From Polytrichum commune (Eukaryota; Streptophyta; Polytrichopsida; Polytrichales; Polytrichaceae): a DNA stretch of 60,000 nt. Where the stretch lies: positions 3,102,001 through 3,162,000 of the forward strand of contig OX485803.1 of assembly GCA_950295325.1 (NCBI GenBank), given 5' to 3'. Position numbers and translations under genes: made by a program. Position 1 is the stretch's first letter. Each line of letters starts with the position of its first letter. Of the stretch, positions 11,371 through 23,372 are shown piece by piece. The notes below the pieces were generated by a model. That model ran no database searches, was not told where the DNA came from, and was given only the letters and a program-made list of their open reading frames with translations.

Positions 11371-12606
11371 TATGGTATTTAGTGTATCATGTGTAATAGT
11401 GTCACTTACCCTATTTTGAGGCGTAGTGTAGGTTTCACTACATTGTTTATGGTGTTTAGTGTCACATACACTATTTGTAGAGGGCCTAAACAAGATGCTT
11501 AGAGGTCTTAAAGTGTCATGTCCGTTGATTGCCAATGTGATTTCAATTGTCAACATTAGTATATTGTTTAAGTGAAAAAATTATTTACATGATGACATTT
11601 AGAGTAGCACATTGGGATACTTTAGATAATAGTCTTGCGTTTTGGTATGTAAGGGGAAGATGTTTTTGAGCAAACTAATGGCAAGTGTCATGTGTTTACA
11701 TTTTAGTATGCAAGAGGAGGATATTCTTGAGCATACTAATGACAAGTATCATTTGTGTACACTTTAGTCAACTTGTAGACCATTGTGTAACATAGGCATG
11801 CACCTCACAACACTATTGAATGTACTCATGCCAAGATATTAGTAAGAGGACTTGAATACTAAGTGTCATGAGGTGATGTTTATGATGAAGTTGTCAATCA
11901 CTAGTGCAACCTAGCATACGCCTCAAAATAGGGTAAGTGACATTATTACGCATGATACACTAAATAACATAAATGGTGTAACAAACAACAACTTCACTGT
12001 TAGTGTCACCTCATGACACTTACTAACATCAATATCTTGGGTTGAGTATGTCCAATACAATAGTGTCATGAGGTGTATGCCTATGTTATGCATCGGTCTA
12101 CAACTTGATTGAAATATACACAATAACACTTGACATTACTATGCTCAAGAATATCTCCCTCTTGCATTCTCAAATGTAACCACTTGACATTTACCATTGG
12201 TATGCTCAATTATCTTCCCCTTGCATACTAAAATGCAATGCAAAACTATCATCTCAAGTATCCCAATGTGTTACTCTAATTGTCATAGTGTAAATGAATG
12301 TTTCGCATGAAAACATCATTTATGTTGGCAAATAGTATCAAAATCACAATTTACGGAAGTGACACTTTGAGATCTCTAGGCAGCTACATTGTATTGTCTA
12401 ATTAATGTGGGTTACCAATCGACGTTACTTGTTGCTTTAACTTTAACCAACATTATCATTTTTTACCAAGTGAGTTATATCATATTCTTTGGTCTACATA
12501 CCAACTACTTATGTTATTTGGGTAAAAATTGAATCTCACGTTATTCGGACAAAACAGCGTAGTTTGGGCCCTTCACAAATAGTGTACATGACACTAAATA
12601 CCATAT
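11371..12606. repeat. Large foldback (inverted-repeat) element
   Basis: About 1.2 kb folds back on itself. The stretch 11580-11885 pairs with 11995-12300, and an outer arm at 11449-11490 pairs with 12565-12606 around the words TTTAGTGTCA and ACACTATTTGT. A further segment, 11371-11427, is the reverse complement of the centre (11916-11972) and shares CACTTACCCTATTTTGAGGC. The arms differ by scattered substitutions and gaps, so the structure is old or diverged. The ends carry CACTA/TAGTG words, but I see no clean terminus or target duplication, so the class (CACTA-like, Mutator-like or other) is open. No transposase frame is present. Confidence 0.75.
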
Positions 12607-13577
12607 CCTTCTCACAAGCACAGTATTATTTTGCAATCGATTAAGGGTAAATCGCTAACAACCTATTTCGAAAATGAACCAAAAAAGTGGGGATTAAATT
12701 TCCGACAGTATTGTTTTCGTTCAGGGAAAGTACCCTTGTGGGGTAACATCACAAATCGAAATTCTGGAGGTATTGAGATGATTTTCTGCATATTGTGGGG
12801 TTTAGGGTTTTAAGACATCATTTTAGAATCCATCTTCATTGACCCCTATCTGTTCCAGCTTTAAGGAGTTTTCTCCGAGCTGTTCCAGTTTCTAGACGAG
12901 TAAAACTTGCTAGAACCAATGAAATCTAACTCTGAACGTGATTAACATACATAGATGTTGGGAACTTGTGTGTTGAATATTCACCACACTGCTAGGAGAA
13001 TACAGGGCAGAGAACTTCCGAAACCCCATGAGAAGCACAATATCGAGATGAACGGGAGGGACATTTCAGAATTTTAAGTTTGGTGTCGAAATGAGTACTA
13101 TCCACCAAAACAGACATTTCTGACCGATGCACGTGTTCACATGCTCCGCAAAGCGGTCTTCTTAAGCATACATCAGATCAATCCAAAACAGCATTCGCGT
13201 CGCCTCTAACCACCCACCGGAGTTCGACCAGAATATCGTGGACTGTCCATATCGAGCATAATACCATCTCTGTTATCTTAGTGAACATCAAAGCAAACTT
13301 GCGAAATCAGACAGGAAGCACGGCTTATCAACAGCTGCTCAATCTCAACGTTTCAGTAATTCATTCACTTTGAACGGGTACCCTCTAGTAACCAACAACA
13401 GCGAGATATTAACAAATGTACATGAAAGGTTACCGCTCAACACTCAGTACACGAGTTTCAATTGGCAGTCCTCTAACCAGCAGAATTCAAGCAGACCGAG
13501 AGAGATAAGCTTTAGCTTGTAGGTGGTGTTATAAAACACCATTTATAGAATAAGGCCCCTCCAGAGACGAAGCAAGC
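12607..13577. other. Intergenic, including the H2A 3' side
   Basis: No separate gene is recognised. The part nearest the H2A stop codon (about 13400-13577) is likely its 3' UTR. Confidence 0.4.
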
Positions 13578-14099
13578 TTACTTATCAGCCTTGGCCGGCT
13601 TCTCTGGTTTCTCAGGTTTCTCTCCTGCAGCAGACTTCTTTGGCAGGAGGACGGTGTGGATGTTCGGAAGCACTCCTCCGTACGCGATGGTCACTCCAGA
13701 CAAGAGCTTTCCAAGCTCCTCATCGTTCCTGATGGCGAGCTGAATGTGGCGGGGAATAATCCTGCTCTTCTTGTTGTCCCTGCTAGCATTTCCAGCCAAC
13801 TCGAGCACCTGCACAGCAAACCCTACCACATCAGAACACTCTCCAGGGCAACGAGTCTGCACAGGCATAACAACTAAAAACACACAAAAAGCAAAGCTTA
13901 ATATTAGCAAACGCACCTCAGCGGCCAGATACTCCAGAACGGCTGCGAGGTACACTGGAGCTCCGGAACCAACTCGCTGGGCATACCGTCCCTTCTTCAA
14001 GTATCTTGCAAGCCTGCTTACGGGGAACTGGAGGCCCGCCTTGGTGGATTTGGTTACCGATTTCTTCCTGGCAGCGCCCTTACCTCCTCTTCCAGACAT
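13578..14099 (-). CDS. Histone H2A, canonical type, two exons
   Basis: Core nucleosome histone. Exons are 14099-13917 (61 codons) and 13808-13578 (76 codons plus stop), with an intron of 108 bp (donor GTGCGT, acceptor TGCAG). It interrupts the fold between YLAAE and VLELAGN, as in many plant H2A genes. The 137-aa product has [17 protein letters not shown] (about 21-37), the acidic-patch region and [11 protein letters not shown]. The tail ends in repeated EKP and ADK. It has neither the SQ(E/D) phosphorylation motif of H2A.X nor the SPKK motif of H2A.W, and its core is not H2A.Z-like. A longer frame begins seven codons upstream, but MSGRGGKG is the standard histone start, so 14099 was chosen. 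Confidence 0.95.
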   Translation of the reverse strand: MSGRGGKGAARKKSVTKSTKAGLQFPVSRLARYLKKGRYAQRVGSGAPVYLAAVLEYLAAEVRLLILSFAFCVFLVVMPVQTRCPGECSDVVGFAVQVLELAGNASRDNKKSRIIPRHIQLAIRNDEELGKLLSGVTIAYGGVLPNIHTVLLPKKSAAGEKPEKPEKPAKADK

Positions 14100-14219
14100 G
14101 GCTGCAGCTAGAGATTGCAACTGACGCAGAAACTTTCCAAACAGCGATCGAAACTAAGAGACTGTAGAGCAGAATGAGAACGCAAGAGCAATGAAAGATG
14201 AAGTGGAGGAAGAAGGAAG

Positions 14220-14334
14220 AACCCTAGTGCTTAAGTAGCAAAATGCGAAGCGTGTCAGGGACTCTCGTGGGGTGCGGAGGGAAAGGGAACGCTATTGAAC
14301 TCTAGAGAACGTGAGGGAACGTTCCAAACCCTAG
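14220..14334 (-). promoter_or_regulatory. Telo-box motifs in the H2A promoter
   Basis: AACCCTAG at 14220-14227 and AAACCCTAG at 14326-14334 lie about 120 and 230 bp upstream of the H2A start codon. Telo-boxes are common in promoters of plant genes expressed in dividing cells, including histone genes. A TGACGT core near 14498-14503 may be a histone hexamer-type element but is farther away. I did not find a convincing TATA box. Confidence 0.5.
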
Positions 14335-17084
14335 TCTGGAAAGTGTTAGAGTCTACGTGGCAGGATGGGGAACTCCGTGGGAGCGCGTGGAACATGGAGT
14401 TCCCTGTGTCGGGAGCTTCCGATTCTTACCCCCGAATTCAACTTGGTCTCCGACTCTTTCCCCTGTACCCCTCCTTGCCCTCCCGCCCACTTTCAAATGA
14501 CGTCGAGACTCCAGATTCTCGCACAAGAATTTGAAATGTTTTCGTTTGAATGGGCTCCTTCCCTCCATTCTTGCCACTGGGTTGGCGCCATTGGGCGAGT
14601 AAGTTTGGCGACCCGGGCTTTCTCTCACAAAGATGAGTCATGCTATGTCAGAAAACAGTATTAAGTGAGGATAGAACCTGTTCTCCTTCCTTAAGAATAT
14701 ACTTTGTTGGTTGCACGTTGATTCCAGAATACAAGTCTTGATTCAATCTCTACTTATGTTTGAAGTGGATGAAAGGGAAGGAGTAGGCTTTACTTAGTTC
14801 AAAGAGAAAGTAAGCTTCATGTGCTACCTTTCCAAGTTTATTGGATTTTGCAAGGTCATTGTTACCTTTTTGAAACTCAGACAATAACCGAAGTTTTATG
14901 TCTAGGATTGTTTCACTACACAGCAATGCAGGATTGAAGTGTAGCATCATGTTGTCTCTTATGTGTATATTATGTTTTGTATCAAGCAGTCTAGGGATAT
15001 GGACTATAGAATTGGCGAGAGTAGAGTGGATGACGAGTTACAATAGTAGTGAGACATATACTTATTGAAGTTGTTCATTGAAATTGCATCCTTATTTTGT
15101 TCGTGGATTGAATTGCTTGAGGTTATGTATGAAATGCTTTATGTTTGGATAGAAAACCATATGGAAGTTGTTGGAAATGCTCTCCACTTGGATGAGTGAT
15201 TGGTTATATGTTTGTATTTTGGGTCAACATTCTTGTATGGATGGCAATATTCTTCCATTGAAAGATGGCAATAGCTTGCAAGTGAAGACACTCTCCATTC
15301 ATGTTTGAATCCTCAAGAAATCCATGTTTCTCTTCATTCTTTGTGAAGTGCTTTTGTATTTAAGTAGGGTTGGCTTTCCCTAATCTAGGAGAGAACCTAA
15401 GTAGTTGGGTTGCTTTGTTGCCTTGCATTTTGAGTAGTGAGAATTGGTATCCAATTGTATTGGATGTGGTTATGATGTTTTGTATCAAGCAATCTACATT
15501 TTTATGTCATGTTTTTTTGTATGGAGGGTTTGTTTGGATGTCAAGTTCAATGAAGTCCACCTAATAAGAGAATCCACTCAAGATTGCCACCGGTTTTAGA
15601 GATTAGAATTTAATTGCTCCATTATTAAAGGTACAATATTGCTTCAAGTGTCTATCAATAGTGGGCACTCATGATTGAATTATGCCTCAGTGATAGGTGG
15701 TCAATTATGCCTCAGTGATAGGATGGACCAATGTTAAGTCCTTTCACTACTAGCAAATGAGTCCCAAAGCACACAGCTTGCACAACCTAAAAATTTGCAA
15801 ATCTTTGGGATTTGTTTTATGATAGTGAGATCACACTCCTAATATAATGTTTCAGAAAAGTTTGGTAGATTCATAAGGATGTGCCTAAAGATGTGCTTTA
15901 ACCCTTAAGTGCTCATGCAACCCAAAATGGTCCACCACCTAAAATTCTCATGGGGTTTGCAATCCAATAGGTGGCAATCTTTGTGGATGGAAGGCATGTA
16001 TTGGTTTTAGGGTGTTGCTTGCTATCATGTGGGTGAAAATAACATATATAAAAGTCATACTCCAAGCATGTAGGATTTTTTGAGGGTTTGGAACTACCTA
16101 TTTTGGGAGGTTATTCCATGAGCTACCCAATGTGTGTCAAGTGCAAATAACACCACATGTAGCGTTTCTAATTTGAAGCCCATTTGTTTCAGCTAGCATG
16201 TCCAAATTGGGTGAGGTTTTTTCCCACCATACAAAATCGCCGATGTCCATGACTCCACTGAATAGAATTGACTCCAAATTTCCACATCAAGAATATATGG
16301 TAGTGTAGTTCACATCTATATGGTTGAAATTGAATAGAACAAATTCTTCCTTGCTACAAGACTGAAAATTCAAGCATCGGTGCTAGACCTACCTGCAAAT
16401 AGAATTTGAACGCTTGGGCATTTAGGGCTTAAGCCGCAAATGGCTGGTACCCATGTAAACCACAAGGGGTATCATTAATGATACCATGTGATTTGCATGT
16501 GAAGGATGAAAGTCAAGATCCTCAGTGTAAGCAAAATGTCCATAGCTGGTACACCTTACTTTGGGTGCATTCCCATTGTGAAGTGGAAATAGAAGGTTGA
16601 TGATATCAAATGAACAACAATTATGGATAGGTTTTCCACCATTTCTACCTTGTAATACAGGTTCTAGAGAGCTAAAAGCTTCACATTAACATCTGTAACT
16701 GCTTCATGACAATGCTAATATGAAGGAATAAGGATTTAAGGCACTTTGCATGTGTCTGTAAATATGTGAGATAATTGAACTGATACAGTGCTGTATATGC
16801 AACACTTGGCCTATTATAGACTTGAATAAATTGCAAATTGGCAAGTCCATTAATCCAAACTACATTAGAGCCTCCCCTCGCTTGTCTTTGGCACTTGATG
16901 CTACAAAATGGACATGCAGCTTTTGCACATGGGTCATGTTTTGCTTCCACTAGGTTTTTATCTCCTTGAAAATCATACTATGTGTCAAAAATACCCCTGA
17001 AATCGGGATCCATTATAGGTCACAAAATAGGTGCACCTTGATCCAGTAAAATCCAGTGACTTCAGGAGATGCCATCATGCCAGC
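14335..17084. other. Long intergenic stretch, no gene
   Basis: GC is higher up to about 14640 (H2A promoter side), then AT-rich. A 20-bp word (AATTATGCCTCAGTGATAGG) is duplicated at 15678-15697 and 15703-15722, a period of 25 bp. No coding exon or TE terminus was recognised. Confidence 0.5.
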
Positions 17085-19640
17085 CTAGTTTACACATGCC
17101 CATTCGCCCACAGTTGGTGTTGCAATTGCCACGTTTCGTAAGTCCAACAAATTTGCTGCAGAAATACATATAGTAAGAGATTTGAGTTTACAGACTTGAG
17201 TGTTACAAAAAGGGACTTGAAATGAATATAAACAAGTGAAACTGTTTCGATTGGGGCTCCTTTGCTATATAATCCAGTTTCTTAGTCTTTTCTCACAAAA
17301 TTAATTTTCTTCACAACAACTAGCACCCACTCTACGTACCTGAGATTGAGCCACATCAGTGCAAGTTAGTCAGACTTTTGACATCATGACCATTTCTCAC
17401 AAACCAGACCAATCCACACCACTTTGATTCACAAAAAGCGACAACACTACCATACGCTTTAGGTTTGATTTTTGGCAATGTTTGACTAAATAAAATCTCC
17501 ACGTCATCTTTAAAAAGGATTGCAATCAATAATGACATGTGGCAAAATTGCAAAAATAAATTCAATATGCCTACTCAGATCCCCAAGTAGAGTAATTGAG
17601 GTAGTATAGAAAGTATGAAGTCAATTACAGAGAAAAGTTCATTGGTGCAACCAGTGGAATGTACTTTAGAGCAGCACCTTCCCAACTTCTACATATGAAA
17701 CACTTTATACCAGACAGAAGTATTAATAATTGCAATGAACAGTGCGATTCATCACAGGTTGAGAAATGTTAGATAAGTTTGAATGCATTGTTCCAGGAGC
17801 CACCAAAATGCATAAAATCATGTGCTTGCCAAGCAAGAGTTGTTGCTGTACTCATTGTTATAAGGATCCAAATATGCATGCAGACTGTGTATGTCAAGTG
17901 GCTCACCGGAGTGGATTGCTTCGTTTGCAGCACCACTTGCATCTGAAAGAACCGTGACCGATTTATAGTCATGTGCAACAGCATCAAATGCAGTCGCTCG
18001 TATGCAATTTGGGGTCTGAACACCTGCCATACTCGCACCATCAATTGAATTCCAGTGCCCATCTAGCCCAGACAGAAGATTATTACTTCATCCATCATTA
18101 TATCAGCCAACAGATCTTACACTTGAAGAATTAGGACAAGACCAGTGCAAAGAAAGACATTGAAGGTATGGGGGCGTTGTGGTCACTCCTCTGATTTTGA
18201 CACCTATATTTGAGTAGTCTCTGGCAAGGTTTGTAGATTGAAATGGACAACAAAAAGACATGTGTTGCAATGACATTGGACTATGCGCTTAAACATATTG
18301 ACCATTCTAAGTTCAATACTGTACACAATTGGAAGGGCCTCTGTAATAGCTTAGAGAGAAAGAAAATCTTCATTTTAAGCTCTCATATCTTTTGCATCTC
18401 AACTTGAATTCTTGAAATTTTAGATGACGACCTGCTTGATTTGCAACTGCTAACCAGATAAGAGATTTCCATTTCGATCCAAACATCAAAATTGTCTGTG
18501 GAGTTGAAAGTGCCTACAATAGGGCCACATACCTTCAGAGTTCACATTCACCATGACAAGATTAATCATGGAGACTCTGCACATTCAGGTAGTTGAAAAT
18601 CAAATGCAAGTCACGGATGAGCACATACCAACAACTACGACGTGATCAATCCCCACACGGCGGAGCACGAGATCCAGATTCGTAGCAAAAAAAGCACTGA
18701 ATCTCGACTTCACTATTTTGTGCTCTCCATCATGGGGTGAGAGGCCATCTGCAAGGGCAGCGCCATCCGTGCCTCGAACTGTTGGTCCTGTTCTTCCATC
18801 ATACAAGTGCTTACGAATGTGTTCGACATCCCTTCCAGTTTCGTGATGCTCGCGCACCACCTATCAATGAAACGACTCAAAATCAGTTGAATATTGGATT
18901 TGTTTCATAGCACATACATTAACAAAATGGACTACAGAATGCAACTACCTGGTAAGCAGATCGTGAATTAATTATTTGAGCTAGTTTTTCATACACCATC
19001 AGATCCTCCAAATTGTAATTGGTTTTCACAGTGGAGGTATATCTCCTATGTTCGCAGTACAATAGACAATGATTGAAAACCGTTAAAGTTCACTTGTTAA
19101 TGACAAACTTATTATGTCATGATTGTCCATCCATCCACTTAATATTTATTTGACATTTAAGACTTTGTATGCAACAAGCTCTTGCAAGAACAACTTCCTT
19201 GCCCCACCCTGTTGCAAGAAGATGTGGAAGGGTGACAATTATTAATCCAAGACAAATGCCTATATTATGAAAGTAATAGGTATCAATAAAAGCAATCAAA
19301 CTCATACCCAGACAACAAAGGCGCCTTTCTGCCGAGCAATATCCACAGCCTTCTGTACTGCAGGAATAACTGCTGGACCCCCGGGAACAAACAACACGCT
19401 CTTTGGATCCAGAAAGTCTTTCTGCGACAACAATTTAACAAGGAAAATGCAAACATAAGTATAGGTTTCTCACCATGATTAAGGGTTTAAGGTTTAGAGT
19501 TTAGCGTTTAGAGGTTCCGATGGTCGAGGGTTCATCCCACAACGAATATATAATAGTAGTACCTGCATGTCAATCACTAGCAAAGCCGTTCGTTGCCACT
19601 TTGAGTCTTTGGACACTCCATCGTGACCTGCTTCAGCCAT
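17085..19640 (-). CDS. Isochorismatase-family cysteine hydrolase, five exons
   Basis: Member of the isochorismatase-like hydrolase superfamily, closest by eye to the plant group containing Arabidopsis At3g16190; its substrate is unknown to me. Exons (minus strand): 19640-19563, 19421-19308, 18860-18629, 18023-17907 and 17155-17085. All phases close, giving 203 aa. The D-K-C triad is visible: D24 in LLVIDMQ, K115 in KIVKSRFSAF and C148 in QTPNCIRATAFDAV. A cis-peptide-type VVVVGVQT segment precedes the cysteine. The last exon encodes NLLDLRNVAIATPTVGEW, the usual family C-terminus. The fourth intron is long (751 bp). Reading through its donor would instead end the protein at a TGA at 17818-17820. 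No targeting signal is seen, so a cytosolic location is likely. The family also includes nicotinamidases and ureidoacrylate amidases, so the substrate cannot be set from sequence alone. Confidence 0.9.
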
Positions 19641-21485
19641 TGGACCTAAACTCGGCAACCAAATTTCTTGATCACTGCAATCAATTCCTCAATGCAAGCC
19701 TGCAACCAGTTGAATCCACAAGGTGATAAGTCGTCAGGTACCACTCCTCAGAAACTTAAGTTAGCCCTCTGTTTTATATCATCACACAGGGTTTTAGTAA
19801 CTTCTGAATTTCTTCAAAGAGAGGCATAAAAGAGCGAGGTAAATTCAGGTAGCACACATCTTTTTCAATCACACATCTCTTTCAATCTGCACCAACATTT
19901 TGCAGGATGACTTTGTTCCTGCCTTTAGCATGGGAACATATCCTTGTAAGTATTGGTGTTTGAACCATAAAAAAAGAATCAAGAGAGATAGTTAATCCAA
20001 AGCTTTTAGAATTACATACTGAGTACAAAGCAATGAAAAGGAAGCAAACAAAAACTAGAATGAAATAAAAACAATACACATGTGTGGCGATAGCCAAATG
20101 GTTGGCAATCCATATGACCACGGGACATCCCCACTGACTTCATCAGTTGAACCCAACAGTAAATCCTTTTCTCGAGTTTCTGCTACATCTTCGGAAGTAC
20201 CAGGAAGACTCAAGCAAATTGCTGTGTAGGATTGACCACAAATTCGACATTAGGAAATCAAGAGAGATAAGAAAAAATCCTGAAGTGAAAAAAAAAAACA
20301 AAAGCCAAATGCTTGGTTCACTTGAGAAAACACTCTATCTACTGTACATTTTAGAACATTGGGAACGGCGAGGGCACGTGGGTGTTGACGCGGTTCACTT
20401 GCAACGATGCGCGGGGGGGGGGGGGGGGGGGTTGTTCAACGGTGCCATGTTGAGCGAAAGGCCTGGCACATTATTGCATCAGCCCAGGTGCAACAGGCCG
20501 AATCGGCACAGGCCCAAACTAGCAAACAGGTCCAAAGCCTTGATGTTTGTTTGGAACACTCTAAATGGAGGGGTTCAAAATGGGAGTACCAACTTTAAAG
20601 AGCTCTAAGTCAACTCATGGGACGACGATTTCGCGTCGAAAGTGTGTACAGTACACCGACCGCTTGTATTCACAGCTCTGAATTCTAGGTCACATAGCAA
20701 GCTAATGTAATCTGAAATTTGAAGAGGTAGGCGTTCTCAGAATTGCTTTCTCACCCTTTTCAGCGCTGAAACATCTTCAGCAAAAGAACCTTCTCTTAAG
20801 GATAAGTAAAATAGCTCTGAAATTTATTAGGTCACAACCGAATTCAACAGACTCTCAGACCGCGAGTGACTTAACCCTTGTTCCACCCATCAGTGCAATT
20901 TTACATAGAAATCTCGACCATATACATAGTAATCTTCGAGAGACATGTTGAGCCGGAAAAACAAGGAGCCCACGAGAAATTCAGGCATGCTGTGGATTAT
21001 TACGTCACCAAAGTGGGTTTAGGTAACCACCTGCAAACCTCTTCATGAGTCGATAATCAACACAGAGAAGAGAGTTAAATGAGTGTACCACAAGGTTTTG
21101 CAACAACCCAAAATCTGGAACAGCAACAATTGAGAATCTTGCACTCAAAAATAAAAAATTACTGCTACGAGATGGTTTTAGGATAGCCAAATTGGCATAG
21201 AAATATCCGATTACAGTACAGGTTGACAACAAGCACTCTGAGCAGCTGAATTTCAGCGACAGCAGACAAATTCAGGCACTTGAGGAGCTGGATCCGACCC
21301 CACAGCAATTGAGAAGCCCTTCAATTCTTCTTCAATTGTGATGCGCAGTAGTACATATCATTCTTGACAACCGCCAAGGCGATTCATAGCCAAATGATGT
21401 GCATTGACCCAAAAAGTGTTCCTCCTCCTCACTTGATAACTTATGATGGTTTCACCTCTGTAATAATAAGGTTGCATTTCCAATG
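19641..21485. other. Intergenic, upstream side of the hydrolase gene
   Basis: It includes the presumed hydrolase promoter just above 19640 and a G-homopolymer at 20413-20431. Long frames around 20147-20608 arise through low-complexity sequence and show no recognisable domain. Confidence 0.4.
20413..20431. repeat. Homopolymer of 19 G
   Basis: An uninterrupted G-run directly after GATGCGC. Such runs are prone to length error in sequencing and could form a G-quadruplex. Confidence 0.95.
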
Positions 21486-21489
21486 GACA

Positions 21490-21652
21490 CTTGCATAGCA
21501 TTATTAAGATCCATAACAGTGTTCTGTGGGACTGATAGTATTCAAGGAATATTCTTGATATTTTCACATTTAGTTTGAATGTGGGGAATATTTCATGAAA
21601 TATTGTCAATCCCACATAACATTGTTATGGATCTGAATAATGTTATGTGCAC
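21490..21652. repeat. Hairpin-forming element (MITE-like)
   Basis: Two arms of about 75-80 nt pair around a centre near 21572. The left arm contains GCATTATTAAGATCCATAAC and the right arm GTTATGGATCTGAATAATG. Pairing continues inward through GGGACTGATA against TGTCAATCCC and the AATATT-rich part. The near-perfect long stem and lack of coding fit a small foldback MITE. A MIRNA-type precursor is a weaker alternative. No clean target duplication was identified. Confidence 0.65.
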
Positions 21653-22924
21653 ATAATTTCCATGGGGAAGGAATAAGTTAGCTGACATATGTTCTTCATT
21701 GGCTTTGAACAAGAGAGGTATCTTTGGATGTTTTCATCCTACTTTCGACTGCTATTATATATAGTATGTACACTCTAAACTCCGTAGTATCACACCTGTG
21801 GCAACCAAAGTGCACATGATATTACGGAGTTTTGTAGTGTTAACATGGATGTGCGATACTATAGAATTAGTGTAGCATGTGACATTATGGAATAACACAA
21901 AGGAGATGTGAGAACAATTTGAATTTGTTCTCCCGTCACCTACACTAGTATGGTCCACTCCACTTGGCGTTCTCAGTCGATGTGGTGGACGCATGCACCA
22001 ACATTCAACAAGTGGCATAAGAAGAAGAATAAGAATAAGAATAACAGGGTGACACTCCACATGTTGACACATGGCGCAATGCGAGGGTGTGGGTTGACTT
22101 CTTTGGTGGTTTGCATTAATGACAAATTTCATGATATAAGGGAGAGAAATGTGACAATAAGGAGTGAGATTTGAACTACGAACATCCGTTCCTTAGGGTT
22201 TCACGATATTAGAGAGTGTGTAACATTATGGAGGTTGATAGTTATCAATTGTTCCATGGGACTCTCGGACATGCATTGCAAATTCGAGCAAAATCAAGTG
22301 GGATGCCAACATTTTTGTGAGTTTGGATTGAATTTGGACCAAGGCCAAGGACGGGCTACTGCCAACTGTCTATACCAGAAGGAATTATATACTTGCTTAG
22401 CCATGATTAGTAGGCCCTGGGTCATTGCCTACCCCATGTGAATGTACAACCAAGTGTTTTTAGGCGCTAGGGTGTACATCTAGATGGGCCCGATTGCACT
22501 TTCTCCAATGAAATGAAATTCATTTTAAAGTCCAAGAAGCCATAAGGCCAATGAGAGCCAACTTTGCCACCCTTGCACTCATGCGGGACCATTGCCTCCC
22601 AACCACGGCTTGGATTCTTACGACTAGTCATGATTTTTATGAAGCAAAGATTGTTCCAATGTGTATTAGTTTAGGCATAGTTAATCATTAGGTATTTAGT
22701 CATAGTTATTCATTAGGTGTCTAGTCGTCAGGAGCGTAGTCATTCAAACGCGACCAAGTTGACTATTGTTGGGGGTTCTGGCAAAAATCAAGTTGACCTA
22801 TGACAGATTGGATGACTTGTTGGGAAACCTACCATAGACACTCGGGTGGGTGGCGGGCCTCACCTAAGCCCATCACCCTCAAGTGAGCACACCTCATCAA
22901 GTGAGTAATGTTATGCAACTCGTT
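21653..22924. other. Intergenic, no gene
   Basis: It contains degenerate short repeats of TTAGTCATAGTTATTCATTAGG type around 22670-22750. Nothing coding was recognised. Confidence 0.4.
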
Positions 22925-23372
22925 AGTTGGTTGTATATCAAAGTTTATTTAGAAAGTTGGGTGAATTTTTTGGGACCTCCTTTTGCCATCTCAAACATTT
23001 TGAGAGGATTTTAGGATTAAAAAATAGGGTGTGCACATGGGACCCGTTGTCCTAAATCTTGGATCAGCCTATGTGAGTCTAGCTTGGCCCACCCATCTTA
23101 GTAAGACAAGGGGGAGGGTGAACCAATCTACATTGATTCTTTGTTGGATGATTGCAACCCTGTCAACAAGGAACCAATGTATGGGTTGTTTCACCCCAAC
23201 TGTAAGACAAGCTGGAAAACTAATTTTTTAATAGCCCGACACCACTCTTTATGCATGGTAATTTATGCATTAAGAAAACTTAAGTGACTTTGTATTAATT
23301 CTCATAAACTCAAGGTCTAGAAATAAACCCACAGTTTTGTCTACTTTACTTTACAAATAACTCTAACGCATC
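22925..23372 (+). repeat. Dispersed repeat family, copy A
   Basis: This segment matches the reverse complement of about 58430-58790 over several hundred bases. Shared words include GAAAGTTGGGTGAA, CCTAAATCTT, AGCATTAAGAAAACTTA-like and TTTACAAATAACTCTA. The copies differ by substitutions and small gaps. No terminal repeats or coding capacity were seen, so the family is unclassified. Confidence 0.7.

Noticed and set aside
13656-14124. Plus-strand ORFs across the H2A locus
   Set aside because: They are antisense shadows of the H2A exons, whose protein match is unambiguous.
14295-14664. Overlapping ORFs on both strands upstream of H2A
   Set aside because: GC-rich promoter sequence leaves several frames open at once, and none shows a domain.
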